A stretch of 8,312 nucleotides of DNA from JAQGJA01 sp965651535 (GTDB lineage Bacteria; Pseudomonadota; Alphaproteobacteria; Micavibrionales; SZUA-601), in assembly GCA_965651535.1 (NCBI GenBank), contig CBFGSX010000064.1:1-8312 (forward strand). Reading direction: 5' to 3'. Every line of letters starts with the position of its first letter. The stretch's first letter is position 1. Shown one piece after another: positions 1 through 5,313 of the stretch. The notes under the pieces are model-generated. The model was not told where the DNA came from. It saw only the letters and a list, made by a program, of their open reading frames with translations, and searched no databases. Position numbers and translations under genes: made by a program.

Positions 1-2
1 CA

Positions 3-650
3 ACATCATCATCATCACCAGAATCGAATGTCAATGAAACCAATCTTGGAATTGCCAAGAACTATAATTTTTCCGTCCGCAACGCCACAGGTGAGTTCGT
101 CATCGGCATCAGCCATGATGATCTGTTGCCTCCCGATCACGTTACGAAGATGGTGCGGCATTTCACCGATCCTCAGATCGGACTGGTGTTCTGCAATGCC
201 GTGAAGATCGATTCACAAGGGCGTGAACACGGTTTCGTGGCAAGCGACCGCGAAAAAATCAAAAAAATTGCCAATCCAATGAAATGGCTTTGTTTCAACA
301 ATTTCGTTCAAGGTTGCGGCATGATGTTCCGCCGTCAGGCCTTTCTCGAGATCGGCGGCTGGGATGAAGGTTTTTCCTTCGACAGTGAGTGGCACACTTA
401 TATCGGCTATGCCGAGCGCTATCGGTTCGGTTATGCTACGGATACCTATGGTTATTATCGCGTACACGATACGAATATCTCGAAATTCATTAAAAAGGAA
501 AAACGACAGGCTTTTGAGCATTACCGCGAGGCTTGCCGCCGCCGTGCCATGACCCTGGCCAAGCTGTCCCCGTGGGATCGTCTGCGGGTTGAGTTCAAGG
601 TTGCCCGGAAAAAATTGAGACAAAGTCTTGGTGGCTCGGGCGTGATTTGA
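3..650 (+). CDS. Family 2 glycosyltransferase, 3' part (5' end outside window)
   Basis: Probably transfers a sugar from a nucleotide-sugar to a glycan acceptor at the cytoplasmic face, as in surface polysaccharide synthesis; substrate unknown. The frame is open from base 3, so 215 residues are visible and the start lies to the left. Visible GT-A fold landmarks are an 'NLGIAKNYN' stretch followed by 'ATGEFV', then 'SHDDLLPPDHV' in place of the usual DxDD nucleotide/metal motif, 'GCGMMFRRQAFLEIGGWDE' for the acceptor region, and 'YRVHDTNIS' near the end. A basic C-terminal tail (KVARKKLRQ) may contact membrane. The last six codons and the TGA stop lie inside the antisense tRNA-Met gene, so the natural C-terminus may have been replaced. 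The coding DNA is richer in A and T (AAAAAATCAAAAAAATTG-type runs) than the arginase gene to the right, which suggests transfer. The TTG at 126 is not a credible start because conserved sequence continues upstream of it. Confidence 0.88.
   Translation, partial: TSSSSPESNVNETNLGIAKNYNFSVRNATGEFVIGISHDDLLPPDHVTKMVRHFTDPQIGLVFCNAVKIDSQGREHGFVASDREKIKKIANPMKWLCFNNFVQGCGMMFRRQAFLEIGGWDEGFSFDSEWHTYIGYAERYRFGYATDTYGYYRVHDTNISKFIKKEKRQAFEHYREACRRRAMTLAKLSPWDRLRVEFKVARKKLRQSLGGSGVI
609..628 (-). terminator. Possible weak terminator of tRNA-Met
   Basis: Read on the minus strand just after the tRNA 3' end, AGAC-TTT-GTCT (628-618) is followed by CAA and six T (614-609). The stem has only four pairs, so this is a weak candidate. 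It lies inside the glycosyltransferase coding region on the opposite strand. Confidence 0.3.
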
Positions 651-703
651 ACACGCGACCAAGGGATTATGATTCCCCTGCTCTACCGCTGAGCTACCGA
701 GCC
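629..703 (-). tRNA. tRNA-Met(CAT), elongator type
   Basis: Read on the minus strand, all arms fold. The acceptor is GGCTCGG/CCGAGCC with discriminator A and encoded CCA (629-631). The D arm is GCTC/GAGC and the anticodon stem GGGGA/TCCCT. The anticodon loop ATCATAA gives CAT at 671-669. The T arm is GCGTG-TTCAAAT-CACGC. G1-C72 is paired, so it is not the initiator tRNA, which has an unpaired first position. CAT also occurs in tRNA-Ile2, where the C is modified to lysidine; the sequence alone does not fully exclude that. The 3' end overlaps the end of the glycosyltransferase frame on the other strand by 22 bases. Confidence 0.95.
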
Positions 704-719
704 GCCCAAAACGGTCCCC

Positions 720-749
720 TGTATAGGGGAGCGGGGGCCGCCAAGTCAA
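720..749 (-). promoter_or_regulatory. Sigma-70-type promoter of tRNA-Met
   Basis: On the minus strand, -35 TTGACT (749-744) and -10 TATACA (725-720) are separated by 18 bases and followed by a GC-rich stretch (GGGGACCG). A GC-rich discriminator is typical of stable RNA promoters under stringent control. The predicted start lies about 10 bases before the tRNA. The -10 sits in a small dyad, TCCCCT-N4-AGGGGA (715-730). Confidence 0.75.
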
Positions 750-799
750 GGGATTCGGGCCTTTCAGTCATGCCTCGATTCGAACGCTCCACCCACATA

Positions 800-899
800 T
801 CATCCCCGTGGAAACGGGGATCCAGCGGCACAAAGCCTCAGATTTCAACTGGATTCCCGCTGGAGTTTATCCCCGCGAAGGCGGGGACGGGAATGACGG
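800..899. repeat. Inverted pair of REP-like palindromes
   Basis: The gap between tRNA-Met and arginase holds two hairpins of one repeat family facing each other. The left one (802-821) is ATCCCCGT-GGAA-ACGGGGAT, a perfect 8-bp stem. The right one (871-886) is CCCCGC-GAAG-GCGGGG. The flanks are also inverted: GATCCAG on the left and CTGGATTCCCG on the right, ending in GGGAATGACGG, the complement of CCGTCATTCCC. This is the common alphaproteobacterial 'CGTCATTCCCGC...GCGGGAATCC' type of extragenic repeat. Nothing else is seen between 750 and 957 and no clear arginase promoter is visible. Confidence 0.8.
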
Positions 900-957
900 T
901 TTTGAGAACTGGGCCGCGTTCACCCTTTTTGAACCCTTGCGGCCTAAATCGTTAATC

Positions 958-1872
958 ATGAAGCTGCATATGACGTTTTTGGGGGCGGCGACCTCGTGGG
1001 GCGCGGCCTATCGGGGGCCGGAACAAGCGCCGATGGCGCTGTGGGCGGGCGGGCTGGTCGAGGCCTTGTCGCGGCCGCATGTGACGGTGGACTGGCACGC
1101 GGTGATCGAGCCTTTTAACCCCGCGCCCGCGCGCGACATGCGCCTGGACGAGGTTTACCCCCAGCTTTACGACATCACCTGCGCGCTGGCGCGCGAGGTC
1201 GAGGATATTTTCCTGTCGCAACCCTTGACCACGCCGATCATCGTCGGCGGCGATCATTCCGTGGCCATCGGCACGTGGTCGGGCATCACCAACGCGCTCG
1301 AGGCCCAAGGCCAGTTCGGATTACTGTGGATCGACGCGCATATGGACGCGCACACGCCGATCACCGCCGCGCAGGGTAAATGGGGCGGCCATTTCCACGG
1401 CATGCCGCTGGCGCATCTTTTGGGTCACGGCGACAAGGATCTGTGCGAGATCGGCAGCAAAAAAGCCAAGCTCAAGGGCAAGCATGTCGCGCTGGTCGGC
1501 GTGCGCAGTTTCGAGCCGGGCGAGGCGAAATTATTGGCCGAATGCAATGCCACGGTTTTCACCATGGACGATATCGCGCGCGACGGGCTGGAAAATGTGA
1601 TGAAACAGGCTTTGGAAATTGTAAGCGCTGCGCCAAAGGGCTGGGGCGTGTCGTTTGACCTTGACGCGCTCGATCCGGTGGATATGCCCTGCGTCGGCAC
1701 GCCGGAGAAAAACGGCATCCGCGCCGAGAAATTTCTTCACGCCTTGTCGTCGGTGAAATTGCCGTCGCGCCCGCGCGCGATTGAAATTGTCGAATACATC
1801 CCCGAAAAGGACGCGGACGGCGCGGGGCTACGCATCATCGAGAAGATTTTGTGGCTGTGGCTGAAGAAGTAG
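958..1872 (+). CDS. rocF: Arginase-family ureohydrolase
   Basis: Predicted to hydrolyse L-arginine to ornithine and urea in the cytoplasm with a binuclear manganese centre. The 304-residue length fits arginases (about 300). Mn ligands are visible: H100 in GGDHS (97-101), D126/H128/D130 in DAHMD, and D234/D236 in SFDLDALDP (232-240). The late conserved Glu is E279 in IVEYIPEKD. The start at 958 gives the family's normal N-terminus (MKLHMTFLGA); the frame continues upstream to 808, but that part reads through the repeat and is not gene-like. No strong ribosome binding site precedes 958; M5 at 970 is an alternative. The substrate-recognition loop is unusual: where classical arginases have DxNTP...SGNxHG, this one has DAHTPITAAQGKWGGHFHGMP (130-150), with His for the Asn and extra residues. 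GTPEKNG also replaces the usual GTPxxGG. A different guanidino substrate is therefore possible. It is monocistronic, with a terminator after it. Confidence 0.88.
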   Translation: MKLHMTFLGAATSWGAAYRGPEQAPMALWAGGLVEALSRPHVTVDWHAVIEPFNPAPARDMRLDEVYPQLYDITCALAREVEDIFLSQPLTTPIIVGGDHSVAIGTWSGITNALEAQGQFGLLWIDAHMDAHTPITAAQGKWGGHFHGMPLAHLLGHGDKDLCEIGSKKAKLKGKHVALVGVRSFEPGEAKLLAECNATVFTMDDIARDGLENVMKQALEIVSAAPKGWGVSFDLDALDPVDMPCVGTPEKNGIRAEKFLHALSSVKLPSRPRAIEIVEYIPEKDADGAGLRIIEKILWLWLKK

Positions 1873-1875
1873 TTT

Positions 1876-1929
1876 CCCCCTCTCCCATTCGCGCTTTGCG
1901 CTCATGACCTCTCCCGCAAGGGGAGAGGT
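1876..1929. repeat. Dispersed CCTCTCCC/GGGAGAGG repeat, copy A
   Basis: This unit starts with CCCCCTCTCCC, has a GCGC-rich middle and ends in a perfect 9-bp hairpin: ACCTCTCCC, loop GCAAG, GGGAGAGGT (1907-1929). A close second copy lies at 5801-5848, also directly after a stop codon. The two share the flanking blocks exactly and differ in the middle. Confidence 0.8.
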
Positions 1930-1939
1930 ATTTCTTTTT
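1907..1939 (+). terminator. Repeat-derived intrinsic terminator of arginase
   Basis: The 9-bp GC-rich hairpin at 1907-1929 is followed at once by ATTTCTTTTT (1930-1939). It begins 35 bases after the arginase stop. The hairpin belongs to a dispersed repeat, so the repeat seems to serve as the terminator here. Confidence 0.65.
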
Positions 1940-1945
1940 GAGCGT

Positions 1946-2131
1946 TCAGGCCGCCGGGCGGAAATCCGGCTTGCGTGATTTTTCCATGCGGGCGACTTTG
2001 GCGGCAACTTCATTCAGTCGCATCATCGACAAGGAGCGTTCACGCGCGGCTCTGACGTCGTCGTCGAAATCCTCGTCGGGTTTTTTTATCGATTGCGGTT
2101 CTTGGAAATTTTCTTGCGTTTCGTGGGTCAT
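1946..2131 (-). CDS. Small uncharacterised charged protein (61 aa)
   Basis: I do not recognise the family. The 61-residue product has an acidic N-terminal half (DEDFDDD at 19-25) and a basic, probably helical C-terminal half (VRAARERSLSMMRLNEVAAKV, then MEKSRKPDF). There is no signal peptide, membrane segment or cysteine. It looks real because GAGGAA lies just upstream of the ATG (2140-2135) and a TTGACA-type promoter lies about 30 bases further upstream. It converges on arginase, with the arginase terminator between the two stops. The charge distribution would suit a small binding or regulatory protein, but no function is claimed. Confidence 0.65.
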   Translation of the reverse strand: MTHETQENFQEPQSIKKPDEDFDDDVRAARERSLSMMRLNEVAAKVARMEKSRKPDFRPAA

Positions 2132-2161
2132 GTCTTCCTCGAAAGTGGCGGAAAGACGGTT

Positions 2162-2191
2162 ATTCTCACCATAAAAACATCATTTTGTCAA
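2162..2191 (-). promoter_or_regulatory. Probable promoter of the 61-aa gene
   Basis: On the minus strand, -35 TTGACA (2191-2186) is a perfect consensus match. A weak -10, GAGAAT (2167-2162), follows after 18 bases. The gene starts at 2131 behind a GAGGAA site. Confidence 0.5.
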
Positions 2192-2200
2192 GAAAAACCG

Positions 2201-2277
2201 TCCCGGAACCCCGACCAGAGTGGAGGGGTCTCCCTTAATATTTAAGCGAGATCCCTCGACTGCGCTCGGGATTCCAG
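2201..2277. repeat. Cluster of imperfect palindromes after the esterase gene
   Basis: Three short dyads lie back to back between the 61-aa gene promoter and the esterase stop. ACCCC...GGGGT (2208-2229) has an inner CCA/TGG. GGG-TCTCCCTTAA...TTAAGCGAGA-TCCC (2226-2255) has one bulge and one mismatch. ATCCC...GGGAT (2251-2272) carries the CTCGACTGCGCTCG core often seen in intergenic repeats. On the minus strand the first dyad is followed, ten bases later, by five T (2197-2193), so it may also end the esterase transcript, though the spacing is not canonical. Confidence 0.5.
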
Positions 2278-2282
2278 AGGTT

Positions 2283-3788
2283 TTACTCTGCCACGCCCAA
2301 AACCCGCCGCGCCACCCGTTCGCCGATGGCGCATTGCGAGGGGCCGTCGACATGGTGCGTGTCGATATGGGTGATGATGTCCAGCGTCTCGACATGGTGG
2401 ACATGGGCGCTATAGGGGAGGGTCATGGCGACATTCATCTGGGCCTGTTGCACCGTGGCCGTGCCGACCTGATCCGGGTTCTGGTCGGTCTGGATGAGAT
2501 AGACGGGGCATTGCGTATAGCCCTCGGTGGCCAGAATCGCATCCAGAAACGCCTTGAGCCGCGTTTCGTATTGCGCGGCCTTGTCGGCATCGAGTGAGTC
2601 GGCCTCGCCCTGATACCAGATGAAAAAGGGCCGCACCGTATAGCCGCTATCTTCCAGCTCCCACAGGGCCGTCTGCATACGCGATTTCAGCGTGACGAAA
2701 GCGGTGTCGCCTTCCTCCCAATCGGTCAGGGAGGTGTTGTTGCTGGCATATTTGACGATGTCCAGTACCCGCCCGCTTCGGGCGATGAACTCGCGCGCCA
2801 GTTTCATCTCCATCCCCAGCAAGGATGCGCTGTTGCCCAGATTGTTGACCCCGGCCTGAAGCGGCGCATTCCACGCCGTGCCGCCGAAATTGAAAATACG
2901 TGCATCGGTCACGATCGGTTCGGAGTCGAATTCCGTTCCAGCGATGGCGCCTTGCCCGGTGGCGTTGCTTTGCCCGGACAGCACCGCCAGATCGCGTTCG
3001 GGATAGGTCGTGAGAGAAATATTTTCTTCACGCGCCCATTCGCGCAGGATGCGGTTCTCTTCGGCCTTGCGCAGGCGGCGCGAGAAGATCGCGCATTTCT
3101 TGAGATACATGCGGCATTTCGATCCGGCGGCGGGATATTTCCCGATAAACAGCGTGGCCGGAGGATTGGCCGATGAATAGGTGCTGCTGGGGTCGGTGCG
3201 CGTATTTGTGGCGCCGTTGACGCGTGAGACGAAATCATGCGGGCTTCCCGTGCGGCTGCCGACGAAGAGAGAGACAAGCTTTGTGTCGCCCTTGGTCAGC
3301 GTTCCGGCGCTACCCGAAGCAGCAAAAACAAATCCGCCCGACGGGTTGCGCACCGTGTACTGGAAATTCTGATTGGTGTTACGATAGAACAACATCATTC
3401 CGGCCTGATTGGACTCGTCGGTCATGTCGGCCAGAATCACGCCGTCGGCGGAAAATCCCGTATCGACCTTGAGCAGCATCAGCACGGTCGCGCCGCTGCC
3501 GTCATGCAGAAAGTTCCAGTCGCCGATGGATCCGGCAATCATCTGGTCGTTCACCGAATTGTTGAAGAACAGCGCCTTTTCCACAGCGCTATAGGTCGGA
3601 TAGGTGGTCTCGTTGCCGGCGCCGGTTTTCGTCATGTGACGGTTATGGCCGCTGAGATCGGCCACCTGTGACACGTTGTCTCCCGAGGCAAAAGTCAGTG
3701 TTTCGGTGCGTGCGCAATCAATCCACCATTCGCAATCCGGGATGGCGGCGATATTCAGGCGTCGGCGTTTGCGGGGTTTTCCGATCAT
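2283..3788 (-). CDS. LamG-like / SGNH sialate O-acetylesterase-type protein, phage tail-like
   Basis: Predicted carbohydrate esterase that would remove O-acetyl groups from a surface glycan. The 501 residues fall into two parts. Residues 15-255 look like a concanavalin/LamG-type beta-sandwich, ending in AIFSRRLRKAEENRILREW, a common tail of such domains in phage tail proteins. Residues 265-500 are SASA-type SGNH hydrolase: nucleophile S274 in SGQSN (271-275), WYQGEAD (391-397), and DTHH (476-479) supplying the Asp/His pair before a conserved IGERVARR helix. No signal peptide (N-terminus MIGKPRKRRR) and no membrane segment are present, which fits a virion protein or tail-like particle better than a secreted enzyme. 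Its ATG shares one base with the stop of the upstream gene (TAATG), implying translational coupling. No other phage genes are visible. The esterase fold is clear; the substrate and phage role are inferred. Confidence 0.82.
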   Translation of the reverse strand: MIGKPRKRRRLNIAAIPDCEWWIDCARTETLTFASGDNVSQVADLSGHNRHMTKTGAGNETTYPTYSAVEKALFFNNSVNDQMIAGSIGDWNFLHDGSGATVLMLLKVDTGFSADGVILADMTDESNQAGMMLFYRNTNQNFQYTVRNPSGGFVFAASGSAGTLTKGDTKLVSLFVGSRTGSPHDFVSRVNGATNTRTDPSSTYSSANPPATLFIGKYPAAGSKCRMYLKKCAIFSRRLRKAEENRILREWAREENISLTTYPERDLAVLSGQSNATGQGAIAGTEFDSEPIVTDARIFNFGGTAWNAPLQAGVNNLGNSASLLGMEMKLAREFIARSGRVLDIVKYASNNTSLTDWEEGDTAFVTLKSRMQTALWELEDSGYTVRPFFIWYQGEADSLDADKAAQYETRLKAFLDAILATEGYTQCPVYLIQTDQNPDQVGTATVQQAQMNVAMTLPYSAHVHHVETLDIITHIDTHHVDGPSQCAIGERVARRVLGVAE

Positions 3789-4123
3789 TAGAATTTCTCC
3801 GAAACATACAACGTGCCGTCGGATGAGGCGCGGATCGCGGCGATATGGGTGGCGGTCTGTTCGTTGTCTCCAGCCACCGCGATATCCAGAGAGGTGTCGG
3901 CGGGAATGTAATGATCCGTGGCGACGGCGGTGGCGGTGTTGTCGCCCAGACGGACGAAGATCGGGACGGTGGCGTAAAGGCTGATCACGCGCGTGGCGGC
4001 ATTGAATGCTGTGGCGTTGCGCGCGCTGGTGGCCGTGACGGTGATGGCGTGCGATCCGCCCGTGCGCAGACGCAAGGCGGGAATCGGGAAGTTATTGGCA
4101 TCGGTGGGAAGCAGGGTGGACAT
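3788..4123 (-). CDS. Small phage virion-associated-like protein (111 aa)
   Basis: First gene of the two-gene minus-strand operon. The ATG at 4123 is chosen because AAGGAG precedes it by nine bases; the frame extends to 4198 but runs into a repeat there. The protein is beta-rich, has no signal peptide or membrane segment, and contains the pattern GGSHAITVTATSARNATAF (22-40), then YATVPIFVRLGDNTATA (50-66), YIPADTSLDIAV (72-83) and IAAIRASSDGTLYVSE (94-109). From memory of the family, this order ('xxVTATS...VRLxxTxPxFVxxGxxPTA...LPAGT...IAVIRASxDGTLxVTE') is typical of small proteins encoded next to phage tail-fibre genes, but no search supports it here. Coupling to the LamG/esterase protein suggests the two act together, for example as a tail tip or decoration pair. 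Confidence 0.75.
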   Translation of the reverse strand: MSTLLPTDANNFPIPALRLRTGGSHAITVTATSARNATAFNAATRVISLYATVPIFVRLGDNTATAVATDHYIPADTSLDIAVAGDNEQTATHIAAIRASSDGTLYVSEKF

Positions 4124-4159
4124 CAAGGGACTCCTTTTTAGGTTGTGACACACGGTTTC

Positions 4160-4247
4160 CGTCATCCCGGCCCTGAGCCGGAATCCTTGGAAAATCAAAG
4201 AAAAGCAAGCATTGACCCGGGGATGGCGGGCAGCCGCCCGCCATGAC
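4160..4247. repeat. Two REP-like palindromes in the operon leader
   Basis: The first hairpin is CCGGC-CCTGA-GCCGG (4167-4181), inside the common GTCATCCCGG...CCGGAATCC repeat. The second is a perfect 9-bp stem, ATGGCGGGC-AGCC-GCCCGCCAT (4223-4244), followed by GACG. Both lie in the predicted leader of about 150 bases between the promoter and the 111-aa gene, so they would be transcribed as RNA hairpins. Confidence 0.75.
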
Positions 4248-4260
4248 GAAGAAAGTAAAG

Positions 4261-4282
4261 ATATAGGACTATTATCCTATAT
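4261..4282. promoter_or_regulatory. Candidate repressor operator at the phage-like operon start
   Basis: A perfect inverted repeat, ATATAGGA-CTATTA-TCCTATAT, has its centre at 4271-4272, the same place as the predicted transcription start of the minus-strand operon, and overlaps part of the -10. A dimeric regulator bound here would block RNA polymerase. The regulator is not in the window. Unlike the GC-rich repeats nearby, this dyad is AT-rich and occurs once. Confidence 0.6.
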
Positions 4283-4307
4283 TCTCATGACGCAGAGATT
4301 TTGTCAA
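4279..4307 (-). promoter_or_regulatory. Sigma-70-type promoter of the two-gene phage-like operon
   Basis: On the minus strand, perfect -35 TTGACA (4307-4302), 17-base spacer and -10 GAATAT (4284-4279). The predicted start is near 4272. The leader to the ATG at 4123 is about 150 bases. Confidence 0.7.
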
Positions 4308-4346
4308 CACCTTTAAAAACAGGCAAGAAAGGAAAGGCAGGTCTTT

Positions 4347-4515
4347 GGTAGTGTCTCAGTTTGAAAAAACACCCTCCAACTGGGTCCTTCGGGCTTGATC
4401 CGAAGGTCCATTCTTTCCGTGCTGTGGACCCTCGGCCATCCGCCTTCGCCAGAAGGCGGCTACGGCGGACAAGAGTCCAAGGGCCCCAGAATTAGAGAGA
4501 ACTGAGACACTACCG
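4347..4515. mobile_element. MITE-like non-autonomous element (about 169 bp)
   Basis: Perfect 15-bp terminal inverted repeats, GGTAGTGTCTCAGTT (4347-4361) and its complement (4500-4514), enclose non-coding DNA. Direct copies of GGTCTTT lie immediately outside (4340-4346 and 4516-4522), as expected for a 7-bp target duplication, with one unpaired base (4515) at the right end. The inside holds strong hairpins: CCTTCGG-N7-CCGAAGG (4386-4406) and CCGCCTTC-GCCA-GAAGGCGG (4440-4459). No transposase frame is present, so it must have been moved by an enzyme encoded elsewhere; I cannot assign the IS family. It lies in the divergent intergenic region, 33 bases upstream of the operon -35 and 40 bases before the TRIC start codon. 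Confidence 0.75.
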
Positions 4516-4562
4516 GGTCTTTACAGTTCTGCGCCGCGCCGTCAGAATCAGGAAAGGATACG

Positions 4563-5204
4563 ATGATCATGCCCTCTTTTATTTTCCTCCTCGATCTGAT
4601 CGGTCTGGCTGCCTTTGCGGCTACCGGCGCGCTGGTGGCCGGGCGAAACAATCTCGACCTGTTCGGCGGATTGTTTCTGGCCTTTATGGCCGGGGTAGGG
4701 GGTGGCACCTTGCGCGATCTGTTGCTGGATGCGCCGGTTTTCTGGCTCGAGGCCCCGGCCACGCTCTGGGCGTGTTTTGCCGGATTTCTTGTGGTTTTCG
4801 TTTCCGTGAAGATTTTTAAACGCGCGCCGCGCGCCACCATCAACCTGCTCGATGCGGTGGGTCTGGCGGTGTTTACCGTGATTGGCGCGCACAAGGCGCT
4901 GGCGCTTGGCTATGGGCCGGGCATTGCCGTTATCACCGGATTTCTGACGGGGTGCGGCGGCGGCATCCTGCGCGACGTGCTGGCCAATGAGACGCCGCTG
5001 GTGCTGGCACATAAACGCCTTTACGCCACGCCCTCCCTTGTCGGCGGTGCGGTTTTTGTCGGACTTCATGCTTTTTTCGACGGTAAGAATCCGGCTTTGG
5101 CGGTGGGTGTCGGGGCGGGTCTTGTCTTCGCCGTCCGCATCGCATCGCTGATGTTTAACTGGCGCTTGCCGATCTTCCCGCAGGACGCCAAGCGCAACGC
5201 CTAG
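4563..5204 (+). CDS. Trimeric intracellular cation channel (TRIC/UPF0126) family protein
   Basis: Inner-membrane protein of 213 residues, normal for the family (about 200-220). Prokaryotic TRIC homologues form trimeric monovalent-cation (K+) channels; the role in this organism is inferred. Two related halves show the family's duplicated signature: GVGGGTLRDLLLD at 44-56 and GCGGGILRDVLANE at 130-143. About seven hydrophobic segments are visible (roughly 5-25, 33-49, 64-84, 94-112, 118-134, 156-172 and 176-197). A purine-rich site, AGGAAAGGA (4550-4558), precedes the ATG at 4563; the ATG at 4569 is also possible. The MITE-like element ends 48 bases upstream, so the promoter lies in or next to that element. 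No terminator is seen after the stop. Confidence 0.9.
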   Translation: MIMPSFIFLLDLIGLAAFAATGALVAGRNNLDLFGGLFLAFMAGVGGGTLRDLLLDAPVFWLEAPATLWACFAGFLVVFVSVKIFKRAPRATINLLDAVGLAVFTVIGAHKALALGYGPGIAVITGFLTGCGGGILRDVLANETPLVLAHKRLYATPSLVGGAVFVGLHAFFDGKNPALAVGVGAGLVFAVRIASLMFNWRLPIFPQDAKRNA

Positions 5205-5221
5205 GACTGTTGCGAGATGTT

Positions 5222-5249
5222 CTTGGCATTTTAACGACTCCACCTTATT
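5222..5249 (+). promoter_or_regulatory. Possible heat-shock (RpoH-type) promoter of hsp20
   Basis: CTTGGC (5222-5227) and CTTATT (5244-5249), separated by 16 bases, resemble the alphaproteobacterial RpoH pattern (CTTG...CCTATNT) and also loosely a sigma-70 promoter. The resulting leader would be about 55 bases and contain the ROSE-like hairpin. Confidence 0.4.
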
Positions 5250-5282
5250 CTGGGTCCATCGGCGCCGCTTCAAGGGCCGTCC

Positions 5283-5313
5283 TTTTTCTTGCTCGCATCG
5301 AGGGGAATACATG
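5283..5313 (+). promoter_or_regulatory. ROSE-like RNA thermometer over the hsp20 start
   Basis: TTGCTC (5289-5294) can pair with the ribosome binding site GAGGGG (5300-5305) through a GCATC loop, giving C-G, T-A and C-G pairs, then a G-G mismatch and G-T pairs. This matches the conserved U(U/C)GCU element of ROSE thermometers, whose helix against the AGGA site contains a G-G pair and melts on heating. Such elements control small heat-shock genes in rhizobia. The T-rich run just before it (5283-5287) is also typical. The leader is shorter than classical ROSE. Confidence 0.5.

Noticed and set aside
800..899. Repeated hairpins as a possible CRISPR array
   Set aside because: Only two palindromes in opposite orientation, no regular spacers and no cas genes.
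808..957. Upstream extension of the arginase frame by 50 codons
   Set aside because: It translates the REP repeat, starts inside a hairpin, and arginases normally begin near the MKLHMTFLGA segment at 958.
4124..4198. Longer start for the 111-aa virion-like protein
   Set aside because: The extra codons lie in a repeat and skip the AAGGAG site that precedes the ATG at 4123.
4548..5312. Long minus-strand open frame opposite the TRIC gene
   Set aside because: Composition is arginine/glutamine/lysine-rich low-quality sequence with no motif, while the plus strand has clear TRIC motifs; it is a shadow frame.
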